From: Flaveria trinervia | Lineage: Eukaryota > Streptophyta > Magnoliopsida > Asterales > Asteraceae | Length of the DNA: 64,000 bases | Assembly: GCA_025506515.1 (NCBI GenBank) | Contig: CM046443.1 | Coordinates: 23,919,898 to 23,983,897, forward strand | Direction of reading: 5' to 3' | Shown here: one piece after another, positions 1 to 10,053 of the stretch | How positions within the stretch are numbered: the stretch's first letter is position 1 | How the letters are laid out: the number at the start of each line of letters is the position of its first letter | The notes under the pieces: model-generated | What the model was told of the DNA's origin: nothing | What the model saw: only the letters and a program-made list of their open reading frames with translations | Database searches by the model: none | Position numbers and translations under genes: made by a program

Positions 1-983
1 CTGCTTGTACAGATCTATATTGATGACATAATCTTCGGGTCAAAGAACGAAGAGTTATGCAAAGAGTTTGAAGCGTGATGAAGAAAGAGTTTGAGATGAG
101 TGCAATGGGAGAGATGAAGTTCTTTCTCGGGTTACAGGTGGATCAACACCTAATGGGATCTTTCTACATCAGACCAAGTATGTAGGAGACATTCTCAGTC
201 GCTTTGACATGGAGAATGCTTCTGCTGCTAGGACTCCACTTGCTACGAATCATGATATAGCACCTGATGAGAGTGGAGATCTTGTAGATGCCACTATGTA
301 CCGAGGAATGATTGGATCCCTCATGTATCTCACTGCCTCAAGACCTGATATCATGTATGCTACATGTTTATGTTCCAGATATCAGGCTAAACCTAAGGTC
401 AATCGTCTGATCGGGGTCAAAAGGATCTTTCGCTATCTAAAGGGTACACCCACCCTGGGGTTGTGGTATCCTCATGATGACGATTTTGAGCTCACAGCGT
501 ATAGTGACTCGGACTATGGAGGCTGCAAAATGAACTACAAGTCTACATCAGCAGGGTGTCAATCTTTGGGAGAAGATTAGTTACATGGCAGTGTAAGAAG
601 CAGACATCGGTTGCATTGTCAACCTGTGAAGCCGAATATGTTGCTGCTGCAAGTTGCTGTTCCCAAATCATTTGGATTCAACAGCAAATGCGGGATTACG
701 GTTTGAAATTCTCGTCTACTCCTATTTTGTTGATAACTCTGCTGCAATTGCAGTAACCAAAAACCCGGTTCAACATCCTAAGACCAAACACATCGGTATT
801 AAATACCACTTCATAAGAGACTGTTTTGAAAAGAACTTAATAGATGTGGTTAAAATTAATACTGATTTTCAACGTGCTGACCTCTATACAAAAGCCTTTG
901 ATAAACCACGTTTTCAATACTTGCTAGAGGTCAACGGCGTTAAAAAGAAAAGTGAGGTAATTCCTGATGAGAATAATGTGTAG
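1..983 (+). pseudogene. E1 pol fragment: reverse transcriptase C-terminal part and RNase H
   Basis: The reading begins at the RT catalytic segment (IYIDDIIFGS; the usual copia form is YVDD) and continues through the MSAMGEMKFFLG region, the MIGSLMYLTASRPDIMYA motif and the RNase H motifs SDSDYGGC, STCEAEYVAAAS and KTKHIGIKYHFIRD. Compared with the open copy in E3 (39767-41065) it has frameshifts near 75, 145, 560 and 725, so it cannot make an active enzyme. The final stop is at 981-983. RT and RNase H copy the element RNA into DNA in cytoplasmic virus-like particles. Confidence 0.93.
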
Positions 984-2530
984 TCCGATGTAGTTTCGTT
1001 AAAGTTTATTTATCGTATGTTATCTGTTTTTTGTCGGTTATATTTAAATTCATGTTTCTTGCTGTTTATTAAAATCCAAAAATATTAAATCCGAAATGAT
1101 TTTAGTATTTTAGGGGGAGAATATGTCAGCAAGTTAATATTAAAAAAAAAAGAGAGGGAGAAGGGGTAAGTAGCTGAAATAAGGTAGATTGTGTCTGTGA
1201 TACTGATTCAATACCTTTGGAATATGATAGTACACAGGAACAAATCAAGAGGGATTTTAAATTTAAGGTTTGAAAAGATGCAAAAGTTCAAAGTATAAGT
1301 CTGTGTAGTCTAAGCAATATAATAAGGGAATATGATAGAAAACTGGCAACTCCTAAGGTGACACAGAGAAAGTAGACTTAGAGGCTGCTAGACCACAAAT
1401 GATATGTTGGTAGATTCAACACAATAGACAATTAGACCTGATTGGTGATTCAAGATCAAACTAAGTTGTTCAACTGACTGTGGACTTCCATCTTATCACT
1501 GGTTAACACAATCAAAATATTCCAATAAGGGGTAATGAGCATTTAAACGCCACAAAAGTGTGCGGATGACCAAAATTAGAGCAAAGCAAGAAAAAAATGA
1601 AAGACAAATGCAATAAAGCTAATGCTCATGTTGTTGGTGCATATTGTGTAAAATAAAATAAGCTGCTCTAACAAGGAGATAGGTTGTGTGCCTCTTGCTG
1701 TGCGATGGCACTGACCTGAGGATAAGCATAACCTAGATATTCTAGAATTCATTGTTGTTTGCGCCTCTCTGCTGTGCGATGGCACTGACCTGAGGACAGG
1801 CTTCTCTTTGAAAGCTCTAAGAATAGTCTCTTCTTGTAATAATACCCGTAGACCGCTCAAAACCTCTGAGGAATGTTGATTACCATATAAGTGTGGGATC
1901 CACAAATGTTAGCTGAAATAATTAAACCTAATCAGTCACCAGTCTGTGTCAAAAGTCTGTGTATGGGTTAAGTGGACAAATATACTGACAATCTTAGTGG
2001 CTACATTCTCAAAAGTTCAACTCAATGTGAAGATCTAAGAGTTTCAGTATGATTTCCTTAAGTTGCTAACGACTCTGGATGAACACCGAGAATTTAAGCA
2101 TCAAAGAGCTTTAATAACAAGTCCCAAAATGAGTGATATTCCTGTATGATTCCAAAATTGAGTGGTCAGATATAATCAATCTAAGTTAAAGCTGTCTACT
2201 CCTAATCAAATCCCTTAGATTTTCATCTTAGGGTTTTTATCTCTCACAAAAAGTCCAAACATAAACTTTAGTTGTGTAGTTAGTTTAAGTTACTATGTTT
2301 TAATCTTTTTTTGTGTCTGTCGGACTACATCAGGGAAATCAGAAGGGAATTAATTACCTAAAAAGGGTCATGTCTGAGATGGCCACATGGTTTTAAAATT
2401 TAAAAGGTCACGTCTGAAGTGACTGAATTGGTTAAGAGCTTACAATGTTATTATCAAAAGTGAAAAGGGTCTGAATAGTAAATGTTAAAAATGACTGTAA
2501 ACTCACAAAGTGAGACCCATTCGCACTAGT
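984..2530 (+). other. E1 3' spacer, first half (non-coding), with internal polypurine tract
   Basis: No sense ORF is supported. A polypurine run with five G (about 1110-1122) lies just after pol and resembles the PPT that precedes the 3' LTR; more G-runs occur near 2611 and 2650. Several PPT-like copies upstream of the 3' LTR are known in Sireviruses. A 26-base motif is present twice (1697-1722 and 1771-1796). The antisense frame 1576-1905 is mirrored in E3 (38806-39132), but that is explained by the copies being recent. Confidence 0.7.
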
Positions 2531-2810
2531 GGATCATGGTTATCGACCAACTATGCGAATGGCCTCCAATTGGCCGAATGGACATGAAATTGATTCATTC
2601 GACCAAATGGAAGGGGGAGAATGAACAGGACCGACTGAGGCTCATTCGGTCAACTAAAGGGGGAATGAAGGAGACCGAATGAGTCAGTCGACCGACTGAG
2701 ACTCAGTCGGCCGACTGAATGCGATTGACTAGGCCAATCGTACGACTGAACCTCAGTCGCCCGATTGAACTGAGCGACTGAGGCCAGTCGGCCGAATGAA
2801 CCTAGGTTTA
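2530..2810 (+). promoter_or_regulatory. E1 palindromic word field upstream of the 3' gene
   Basis: Short words of the form CAnTCGnnCGAnTGA are packed here, including a perfect 14-bp palindrome CAGTCGGCCGACTG at 2704-2717. Five full TCGnnCGA cores lie between about 2680 and 2805. The words alternate between AGTCG, ATTCG and AATCG arms, usually with complementary partner arms. The same words occur in the E1 and E3 LTRs. The field ends directly before a TATA-like box, which suggests an internal promoter; that function is inferred. Confidence 0.7.
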
Positions 2811-2811
2811 G

Positions 2812-2819
2812 TATTTAAG
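2812..2819 (+). promoter_or_regulatory. TATA-like box of the E1 internal promoter
   Basis: TATTTAAG follows the palindromic field directly. The same box is conserved at the same place in E3 (25559-25566, minus strand). It would place transcription start near 2845, about 110 bases ahead of a predicted leader intron. Inference from position only. Confidence 0.45.
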
Positions 2820-2956
2820 GGTCTTAATCGATCGCATATCACTCATCACTCCCAAAACACCCCGAATCGCGTTCATTACCGTTACCCTGTCGAAATTGCC
2901 TCCGATTCTGATATACATTGCGGTTAAGATTCTTACATTCCAGTGACGTTTTACAG

Positions 2957-3498
2957 GTACACTACTCCTTGAATCCTACCAAATCAGTACATCACCAAAC
3001 TACATAGCGACATTGGATTAAATCAAGAACCGAACTGCGAATCGACCTAATCACCTATGTAAATGAAGCAAAATGTTAAAATTGAGTTTAATAGGTTTAG
3101 TGACAAGTATACGAGACTAATGGACCATTACACACTGTTAAAAGACTTAGAAGGGTCAAGATTCAACCCACAGGGATCGAACAGGGGGGCAAGCGACTGG
3201 TCGTTCGAATGAACTCCAATCGCACGATTGAACCTCGCAATTGGATCATTCGACCGACTGAACCACCCGAATGAGTCCAGTCGGCATATTGAACTCAATC
3301 GCATGTCTCAGTAGGCAGATTGAACTCAATCGCATGCCTCAATCAGCCGATTGAACTCAGTCGCATGTCTCAAACAGGCGACTGACTTCAGTCGCATGAT
3401 TCATTCGCACGAATGAATCAAAATGACTTTCAACTTTACACTTAGAACAGAAGTTCTCATGTCTTATGTATAATAGTTCTATGTCTTGTGTGTTATAG
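2957..3498 (+). other. Predicted leader intron of the E1 3' gene
   Basis: A donor CAG|GTACAC at 2957 and an acceptor GTTATAG| ending at 3498 bracket a 542-bp stretch that ends four bases before the ATG of the 3' gene. E3 has the equivalent pair (24879-25419, 541 bp). A second set of palindromic words (about 3190-3420) lies inside. No transcript evidence is available here. Confidence 0.45.
3180..3420 (+). repeat. E1 second palindromic word cluster, inside the predicted leader intron
   Basis: Full and half TCGnnCGA words follow each other every 15-30 bases, with cores TCGTTCGA, TCGCACGA and TCGACCGA and several half sites of the CAGTCGCATG type. The equivalent in E3 is about 24960-25200. Whether it acts as an enhancer or is a passive repeat cannot be told from sequence. 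Confidence 0.7.
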
Positions 3499-3502
3499 AT
3501 AA

Positions 3503-6500
3503 ATGGCAGAAAAGTGGACCATAAATCCCAAGCACAACATCTGTGCCCACTTGGATCACACCACCAGGAACGGGGCTGAGTTTACCGACATAATTGCATT
3601 TCTGAGACGGTCCGGATCTATAAGGCGATCTCCACTCCTTGCACGCCTTACAGATCACTCCATCAGGCATTCTGGGAAAATGCCTCGGGGACCGCTCTCA
3701 TGAGCCTACTGTATCAGGAGCTCCATACTGGGACATCATATTGAGATCTCTGCCGCTGATATTCAGAGGGTCCTAGAGTTCGGGGAGGATGATGTGATCA
3801 TCCTACAAAACTACATCCATTGACTGTAAGAGGATGCTTCCTAAGGCTAAAGTACGCTGGGGATATCAACTCAGGTGTGCTTAACAAGAGCAACCTGAGC
3901 CCAGTACAAGTACTTAGCACACATGATCCTAAAGTGTGTAGCTTCGAGGAGGGGTGGGTTTGACGACACCTCTCAGACCAGATTCAAAATGCCTACGTGG
4001 CACTGGTTCTGAACCACCCCTTTAGTTTTCCCAGCATGATATTCTCCTACTTGGTGGAGAATTTGGAGGTAAAGGGAAAAGAGGGGTTCTGTATGTACCC
4101 CAGATTCTTACAATCATCTTCAACGAGAAGCTGCCACAATTGCCCAAAGAGAGTCATGACGCCGTGGCCTTAGAGATAATGGATGATACTACTCTGGGCA
4201 GGATGAGAGTTTACAGGGGAAAGCAGATTAAGCCCCAAGTGAAGAGAATGATTGGCCACTAGCAGATGAAAGCTATGTGGCACCGGGGAGACGCCAATGG
4301 CGTCACGAGGACAGTGACTCCGACATGGAGCCAATTGTCCCCACTGATGATTTGAGGAGGATGACAGTGAGGATGACATATTCCATCCCGAGACCTGTGT
4401 TTGACTCTGTTCCCTCGGTGTCTGTCTCACTGCTGAGGTAACTGAGTCAGCAGGATTCCATCAAGATTTTGTGCTTACCGAGGAAGATGAAGATGAATCT
4501 GATGAGGAGCCATTGACCCGGACTGTGGGAAGGAAAGTGGTTCCCACAGAACACGGGTTGAGGGTTGTCGGTGAACAACCGAGAGGCTCCAGAGATACAG
4601 AGACTGATCCATCATTTGCTCTGGGGTCCTCAGGCGGGATTGAAGGGGGAGCATCCACCTCGAGGGGAACGAGGAGAAAACGGATGGCTCAACCCCATGG
4701 CCAGAAAAGGAAAAAGCGTAAGGTAACCTTCATCACCACCACATCCCCATACCTTCCACCACTATCACCTCTGCAGACACACCTTCCACCACCATACCTC
4801 TCCCCACAGCAACCACAACCACCACCATACCGATCACCACAAGCCAGACCCCTGCCACCACTACATCATTCACCCCACACTCACCACCACCATCATCCAG
4901 ACCTTACCCGATATTCACCACCTCCACCACCACCACTAGCCATCAAACCGATCCTTCAGCCTACCCCTCACACACCTCTAGATCTCCTCTACCTCCAATC
5001 GGGGTAGAGGAACAGCTGTCAGCCTTAAATAGAATGGTGTTACGACTGCTGGCGGCTGATGAGGAAAAGACCTCTCAGATCCGCCAGCTCACCGACCTGA
5101 CTGCTGCACAATCGAAGAAAATTGCAGAGCGGGATCGAGCTATTAAGGAGCAGGCCCAGAAATTGGCTGCTCAGAACACTCAGTTGGACCAACTCCGAGC
5201 ACAAAGCGTCACAGCAGGTAAGCAGATAGAGGAGTTGGAAAAGGCGAAGAGGTCCATTTTGCTAAAATTGAAAGGATCGAAGGAGGAACCTCTAAAGATA
5301 AAGGATGGAGAAAGAGATAGTGAGGATGATGATGATGATGATGACAGTGATTCTGATGAAGAGAAAATAGAAGAGTGGTGTGCAGATGAAGAGACTGAAG
5401 AAGGAGAAGCAGCTGAATCTGTCTCAGCTCCCGGTCAAGAGAAGAGAACAAAGAACCGACAGGATCAGTCAGCTTCTACTTCTGCACCTTCACACGAAGA
5501 GACTAGCATACAGGATAAAAGTAAATAGTGGATGTTTATGTATTTAATTACTTTTGTATTCTGTATTGAAAAACGATGTACTGAATGTTTATATTAACTT
5601 AATGCATTTTGTTTGATATATACTAATGATTTGAATGTGAAATGTGTAAATCAAACAGATCCAAAGTACCACAGAGATGAGTTTGATATTGCTCCCCTTC
5701 AACAGGTCAAGTCTCAACTCACAATGATTCTTGATCTGTAAGGGATTGTCAGAAGGTCAGTGAGTTATACCCCTGAAGAAGGTGAAATAATTCACGACCT
5801 ATCTAACGAGCAACTGGCAGAGATGTTCAGACTCAATCCTGGTGATATTGTCAAGGATGCTCCAACAGTTGATTCAACCAGTGAAGACGAACTACACGAC
5901 GTTGATGAAGTTGAGGTTGAAGATATTGCTGCTGAAGAGTACCCTCAATACGCTGACAACGCGGGTAATGTGGTCCCCAATCTGGGTGAGTCCCTAGTCA
6001 GTGATATGTTTGAGGTACTAGACAAGATGGAGCAGGAAGCAGGAAAGACCGAAGGAACGGCCCAAGCTTCAAACGATGATGTATACATTCGAAAGGCTGA
6101 GTGGGCTGAAATGTTTTAAAGAAGTCAGAGCCCAACGTGATGCACCAAAGAGGGATGCCTACACCAAGTTCTACAGCGTCAAGAAAAATCTTACGGTGTC
6201 AGGCAGGATTATAGCATGGGCATATTTTGATGATCTTAACGTTTATGCCGTTAAGAGGGAAAATGGCATAGAGTACTTTAGATTTCCACATGATCTAAAG
6301 ACTCTACCTGGATTTGAGCTCAACCAGCTGGCCAAGTTGAAGCTGTTGTATGCTTACCCGAGAAAAATGTCAGGCTGGTTTGAGGCTGCCCTAAAGAAAG
6401 AGTACCACTCCAGGTGGATTAACTTCAGACCTCAACAACCTACAAGGTATATTAGAAGGTCTGAGATGGATGCCATTACTGGAAAACCTAAGATTGTGTT

Positions 6501-6864
6501 GAAGTGGAGTCCTCCTCGCACTATGTCGAGAATCCATCTCAGGGAAATGCCACAGGACTTCACTCCACACTTCAAATGGTGGTACTATGATTGGAGAACT
6601 GCTGAAGCTGTCATAGTTCTGAACAAAGGGGATCAAATGGATACTGTCAGGGTATTCGACACAATGTGGCTAACCAACTTGTCTGCTAATGATGTCTACA
6701 CATTATACAAGTGGCCACTGTTCTATGACACACAAGACATTGTACAAGCCCTCCAGTTCCAAAATGTTATACGACTTTGCTTCGCGTTTGATATTCACGC
6801 GGGTGTCACACAAGAGGACAAGTACAAGAAATATGAGAAGGTAATGAAGAAAACAAGACATTAG
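3503..6864 (+). pseudogene. E1 accessory 3' gene (position of the env-like ORF), two exons, broken
   Basis: The start is the ATG at 3503 (MAEKWTINPKHNICAHLDH), placed just after a good splice acceptor and matched by E3. The frame breaks near 3615 and again before 4471. Visible parts in order: an N-terminal globular region, an acidic DED-rich stretch, a Pro/His-rich stretch (about 4740-5000), a coiled coil (about 5034-5250, heptad-like with many Q/A/L/E), a second acidic run (about 5325-5400), a predicted intron (5521-5658), and a C-terminal domain with YFDDLNVYAVKR and WWYYDWRTAEAV. E1 has a stop at about 5740 where E3 has Gln. Function is unknown; there is no signal peptide or clear membrane span, so a true envelope protein is unlikely. 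Confidence 0.75.
5521..5658 (+). other. Predicted coding intron of the E1 3' gene
   Basis: Donor AAAA|GTAAAT at 5521 and acceptor AAACAG|ATCC ending at 5658, with a branch-point-like TACTAATGA upstream of the acceptor. Removing the 138 bp joins the coiled-coil frame to the C-terminal frame in phase and removes the stop at 5526-5528. E3 has the same sites (22686-22824, 139 bp). Conserved, in-phase and AT-rich, so fairly convincing without RNA data. Confidence 0.65.
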
Positions 6865-6876
6865 AGAGATCTAGGT

Positions 6877-6889
6877 CCAAGGGGGAGTT
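6877..6889 (+). promoter_or_regulatory. E1 polypurine tract
   Basis: The purine-rich run CCAAGGGGGAGTT abuts the TG of the 3' LTR. It is the expected primer site for plus-strand DNA synthesis. The mirror copy in E3 is 21457-21470. Confidence 0.85.
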
Positions 6890-7600
6890 TGTTGATACAT
6901 GTATGTCCCTAGATCGTGATATGTGATGTAATAGATTTTGTTTGGTATGATTAATGAACTGACATTGATAGTCTGTTGGTTATAATGTTTAATAGTTCAT
7001 TAATGAGTCGTAAATGAATTGATTGAGTTTATGATTACTTGAATGATTACATATAATATTATATTAATTAACTAAAACATTCAAACTTAACTTAATGAAG
7101 TTCCCATGCGAATGGCTCATGCGAATGAACCATAAGAATGAAGAACCTCATACGATTGACTCAGTCGCACGACTGAACCAGGAGACTGGATCAGTCATAC
7201 GACTGTAACATAAGATTGGCTCAATCGCACGACTGAACACTCAGTCGCACGAATGAACCAATCGCATGGTTCAATCGCACGACTGAACCAAACTAATGGT
7301 TCAGTCGCACGATTGAAGAGTGCCAACCTATAAATACAACTCAATTCGTGAAAAACAAAGACATTCGATCAAGTATAATTCCAGATGAACCCTAGCCGTC
7401 CAGAAACCTTCCAAATCGTTCTCCAAGTTCATAGAACACATTAGATCGATTCCTTATCAATTTCTAACGTTAGTTTCAATCCCTGATTGATTCTTCGTGT
7501 GTTCTCACTGATTGGATCGCCAATCAAATAGGATTCCGCACTATTTGATCCGGTATACACGTGATCTCTAGGTATTTCAGTCGAATACCAGGTCCTAACA
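6890..7600 (+). mobile_element. E1 3' LTR (711 bp)
   Basis: Begins TGTTGATACATG and ends GGTCCTAACA, the TG...CA ends of an LTR, and matches both E3 LTRs over its full length. It holds a palindromic word field (7105-7320) with at least five TCGnnCGA cores, followed by a TATA box CTATAAATA at 7328-7336, so transcription would start near 7360. The sequence beyond 7600 is E2 coding sequence, which marks the insertion point. Confidence 0.93.
7105..7336 (+). promoter_or_regulatory. E1 LTR promoter: palindromic words plus TATA box
   Basis: CAGTCGCACGACTGA-like words, with variants CAATCG...CGATTGA and CATTCG...CGAATGA, fill 7105-7320, and CTATAAATA follows at 7328. Every full word carries two CpG. 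The arrangement matches the internal field at 2530-2819. Confidence 0.7.
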
Positions 7601-8532
7601 ACATAGCAGCAGAATTGTCTATATAAATTGAAGTTAGAAGAAAGTTGTAACCATAGTCAAGCAATTGGTTTTGCAACCAAAGAACTTGAGAGGAACTAGC
7701 TGAAGCAGCTATGTACTCAACCTCAGCTGTTGATACAGAAACATTGGTTTGTTTCTTGCACTGCCATGACACTAGCCTTGGTCCAATGAATTGACATCCA
7801 CCGGTTGTTGATTTTCTATTACTGTTACATCCACCATAGTCACTGTCTGAGTATGAGTAGAGTGTAAAGTCTCCATCCTTTGGATACCAAAGACCAAGTC
7901 CTGGTTTTCCTTTGAGGTATCTAAAAATTCTTTTTACAGCATTGAGACGAGACTCCTTGGGATCAGATTGGTACCTAGCACATACGCACACAGCAAACAT
8001 TATATCAGGTCTATTGGCAGTTAAATACATAAGTGAACCTATCATTGATCTATATAATTTTTGATCAATAGATTTTCCAGAAGGATTAGGAATAATCTTA
8101 TCAATTGTTGATGCTAGTGTTTTGCATGAGGATACTTCAGCAAGATTGTATTTCTTTAGAATTTGATGTATGTATTTTTCTTGATTTATGAAGATCCCAT
8201 TGGATTTTTGATGAACTTGAAGGCCAAGAAAGAAGGTTACTTCACTATTGAACTCATCTGAAATTCAAATTTCATCAGCTCTTCAAAATTTACACACAAT
8301 CTCTTATTAGTTAACCAAATATAATGTCATCAACATATATTGAACTACTAAGAGATTTGATGTTCTTTTTGAGAAAGAGTGTCTAGTCAATAGTTCCTCT
8401 TTTGTAGCCATGCTTGAGCAAGAAAGATGATAGTGTTTCATACCATTTTCTTGGTGCTCGATGAAGACCATACAAGGCTTTATCTAGTTTGTATACCTTG
8501 CGGGGATAATGAAGATCTTCAAAACCAGGGGG
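7601..8532 (-). pseudogene. E2 pol: RT C-terminal part and RNase H, truncated by E1
   Basis: The RT catalytic segment IYVDDIIFG is readable around 8310-8340. Further left come MIGSLMYLTANRPDIMFAVCVCARYQ and the RNase H motifs SYSDSDYGGC, WQCKKQTNVSVSTAEVEYIAAS and IYIDNSAAM. Right after the last motif the frame runs into E1 LTR sequence, so the conserved KTKHI..YHFIRD end is missing. Frameshifts separate the catalytic segment from the RNase H frame. Not functional. Confidence 0.92.
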
Positions 8533-10053
8533 TTATGACACATAAACTTCCTCATCAATCTTCCCATATAAGAATGCACACTTGACATCCATTTGATACA
8601 CAATGAACTTCTTATATGATGCATAAGCCAAAAACACTCTTATGGCCTCAATTCTTGCAAGTGGTGCAAAAACTTCATCATAGTCTATTCCTTCTTCTTG
8701 AGTGTATCCTTGTGCAATCAACCTTGCTTTGTTTCTTACAATAATCCCTCTATCATCTAGTTTGTTTTTGTATAGCCATCTAGTTCCAATAGGATGTTGA
8801 CCTTCAGGTAGATCGACTAGAGACCATACCTTTTGCTTTCTGAACTGTTGAAGCTCTTCTTGCATTGCTTCAATCCAACTATTGTCTTTTAAAATAGCAG
8901 TGATGTTTGGAGGGACCACTTGAGAAAGAAAACAACTGAAGAGACAAAGGTTGGCAGTACCACTTTGGCTCATTGTAGTTCTCTTTGCTGGATTTCCAAT
9001 GATGTTGTTGATTGGATGAGTCTTATGGATTCTCATTGAAGGTGTTGATTCAACTGGTATAGATGATCCTAGATTAGTCATTTCCATTGCCTCACACTGA
9101 TCCAACTCAGGTTGAGAGTTTAAGAAATAGTCAAAATGTTGAACATGAGTTGAAGGATCATGAGAGTCTTCTGTATGGGCTATAGGAGCATCTCCAATCT
9201 TGGTTTGTTGTTCTGTAGGAACTGTTCTGGATCCATTTTGCTCTTCCTTAGGAAATTCTCCGGAAGCATTTTGCTCTTCCGTAGGAACTTCTCCGGAAGC
9301 ATTTTGCTCATCCGTAGGAACTTCCCCGGAAGCATGTTGCTCTTCCATAGGAACTTCTCCGGAAGCATTTTGCTCATTCGTAGGAACTTCTCTGGAAGCA
9401 TGTTGCTCTTCCATAGGAACTTCTCTGGATGATAAATGAGGACATGAATCATTTCCAATGTTTGTTGTATTCACTTGAGAGCCTGGTTTTGTTGAAGGGA
9501 CAACATTCACATCTCCGGATATACCATGTTCATTTCCAAATGTAGTATCTGCTGCTACTGATGTGTTTTCACTCGAGGATGGGGGTATCCTTGGAGGATC
9601 AATAGATAAGGTTACTTCAGTCATATGAGGTGGTACAAATGGATAACATACTGCATCAGATCCTGCATTATTCAAATGATCATAGTTAAATGATTTAGAT
9701 AAAGCATCATCAAACAACCATGATGAACCTTTAACTGACTTTGTAAATACAGTTTCATCAAAAGATACATTAGGAGTCTCTTCCATAATGTTATGTTGTG
9801 GAACATAAACCCAATATGATTTAAATGTTAAAGAGTATCCAACAAAGAAACCATCATATGCTTTTTCTGAAAATTTTCCTAATGACTCTTTTATGTTCAA
9901 AACAGTTACATGACATCCAAATACTTTAAGAGTATAAATTTTTCTTTTAAGTAAGAGCTCATAAGGAGTTTTGTTATGTTCTTTGACAATTAATGTTCTG
10001 TTTTGAACATTGCATGTAGTATTCACATCCTCAGCCCAAAAAGTGATGGGCAA
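8533..10053 (-). pseudogene. E2 pol: integrase C-terminal region, linker and RT N-terminal region
   Basis: An open frame of 506 codons starts inside the integrase (PITFWAEDVNTTCNVQNRTL), passes the FGCHVTVLNIKE..GKFSEKAYDGFFVGYS segment, a long low-complexity linker with an 11-residue tandem repeat (9205-9431), and enters RT at WIEAMQEELQQFRKQKVW...GTRWLYKNK...ARLIAQGYTQEEGIDYDEVFAPLARIEAIRVFLAYA. It ends at the DVKCAFLYGKIDEEVYVS motif with a stop. The ATG is only the first Met of a longer polyprotein frame that is broken upstream by a stop near 10054. Confidence 0.9.
9205..9431 (-). repeat. In-frame 33-bp coding minisatellite in the E2 pol linker
   Basis: About seven tandem 33-bp units encode repeats of the type EQNASGEVPTE between integrase and RT. 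The period is an exact multiple of three, so array changes keep the frame. Units differ by a few bases, mainly N/H and G/R exchanges. Confidence 0.9.

Larger units (their letters stand above)
1..7600 (+). mobile_element. E1: 3' part of a Ty1/copia retrotransposon (same family as E3)
   Basis: The window opens inside a reverse transcriptase and runs through RNase H, a long spacer, an accessory 3' gene, a polypurine tract and an LTR ending at 7600. The same order is found in opposite orientation in E3 (20742-47254), and the two are nearly identical over long stretches, so they are one family. The 5' LTR, gag, protease and integrase lie left of the window. The element is inserted in the RNase H region of E2; the five bases after it are acata, so the same five should precede its missing 5' LTR. 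Presence of a gene between pol and the 3' LTR is typical of Sirevirus-type copia elements; the lineage assignment is inferred. Confidence 0.9.

Noticed and set aside
1576..1905. Conserved antisense frame in the E1 spacer, mirrored at 38806-39132 in E3
   Set aside because: E1 and E3 are recent copies, so any frame is conserved; the N-terminal and C-terminal ends differ by frameshifts and there is no recognisable domain.
2530..3420. CRISPR-like array
   Set aside because: Words are short, irregularly spaced and palindromic, spacers are not unique fixed-length sequences, and the setting is a plant retrotransposon.
3503..6864. True retroviral-type envelope gene in E1
   Set aside because: No signal peptide, no hydrophobic span of about 20 residues and no Cys/glycosylation pattern; only the position is env-like.
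9160..9458. Repetitive frames overlapping the E2 linker in other phases
   Set aside because: The 33-bp repeat keeps all frames open; only the pol frame has flanking integrase and RT motifs.
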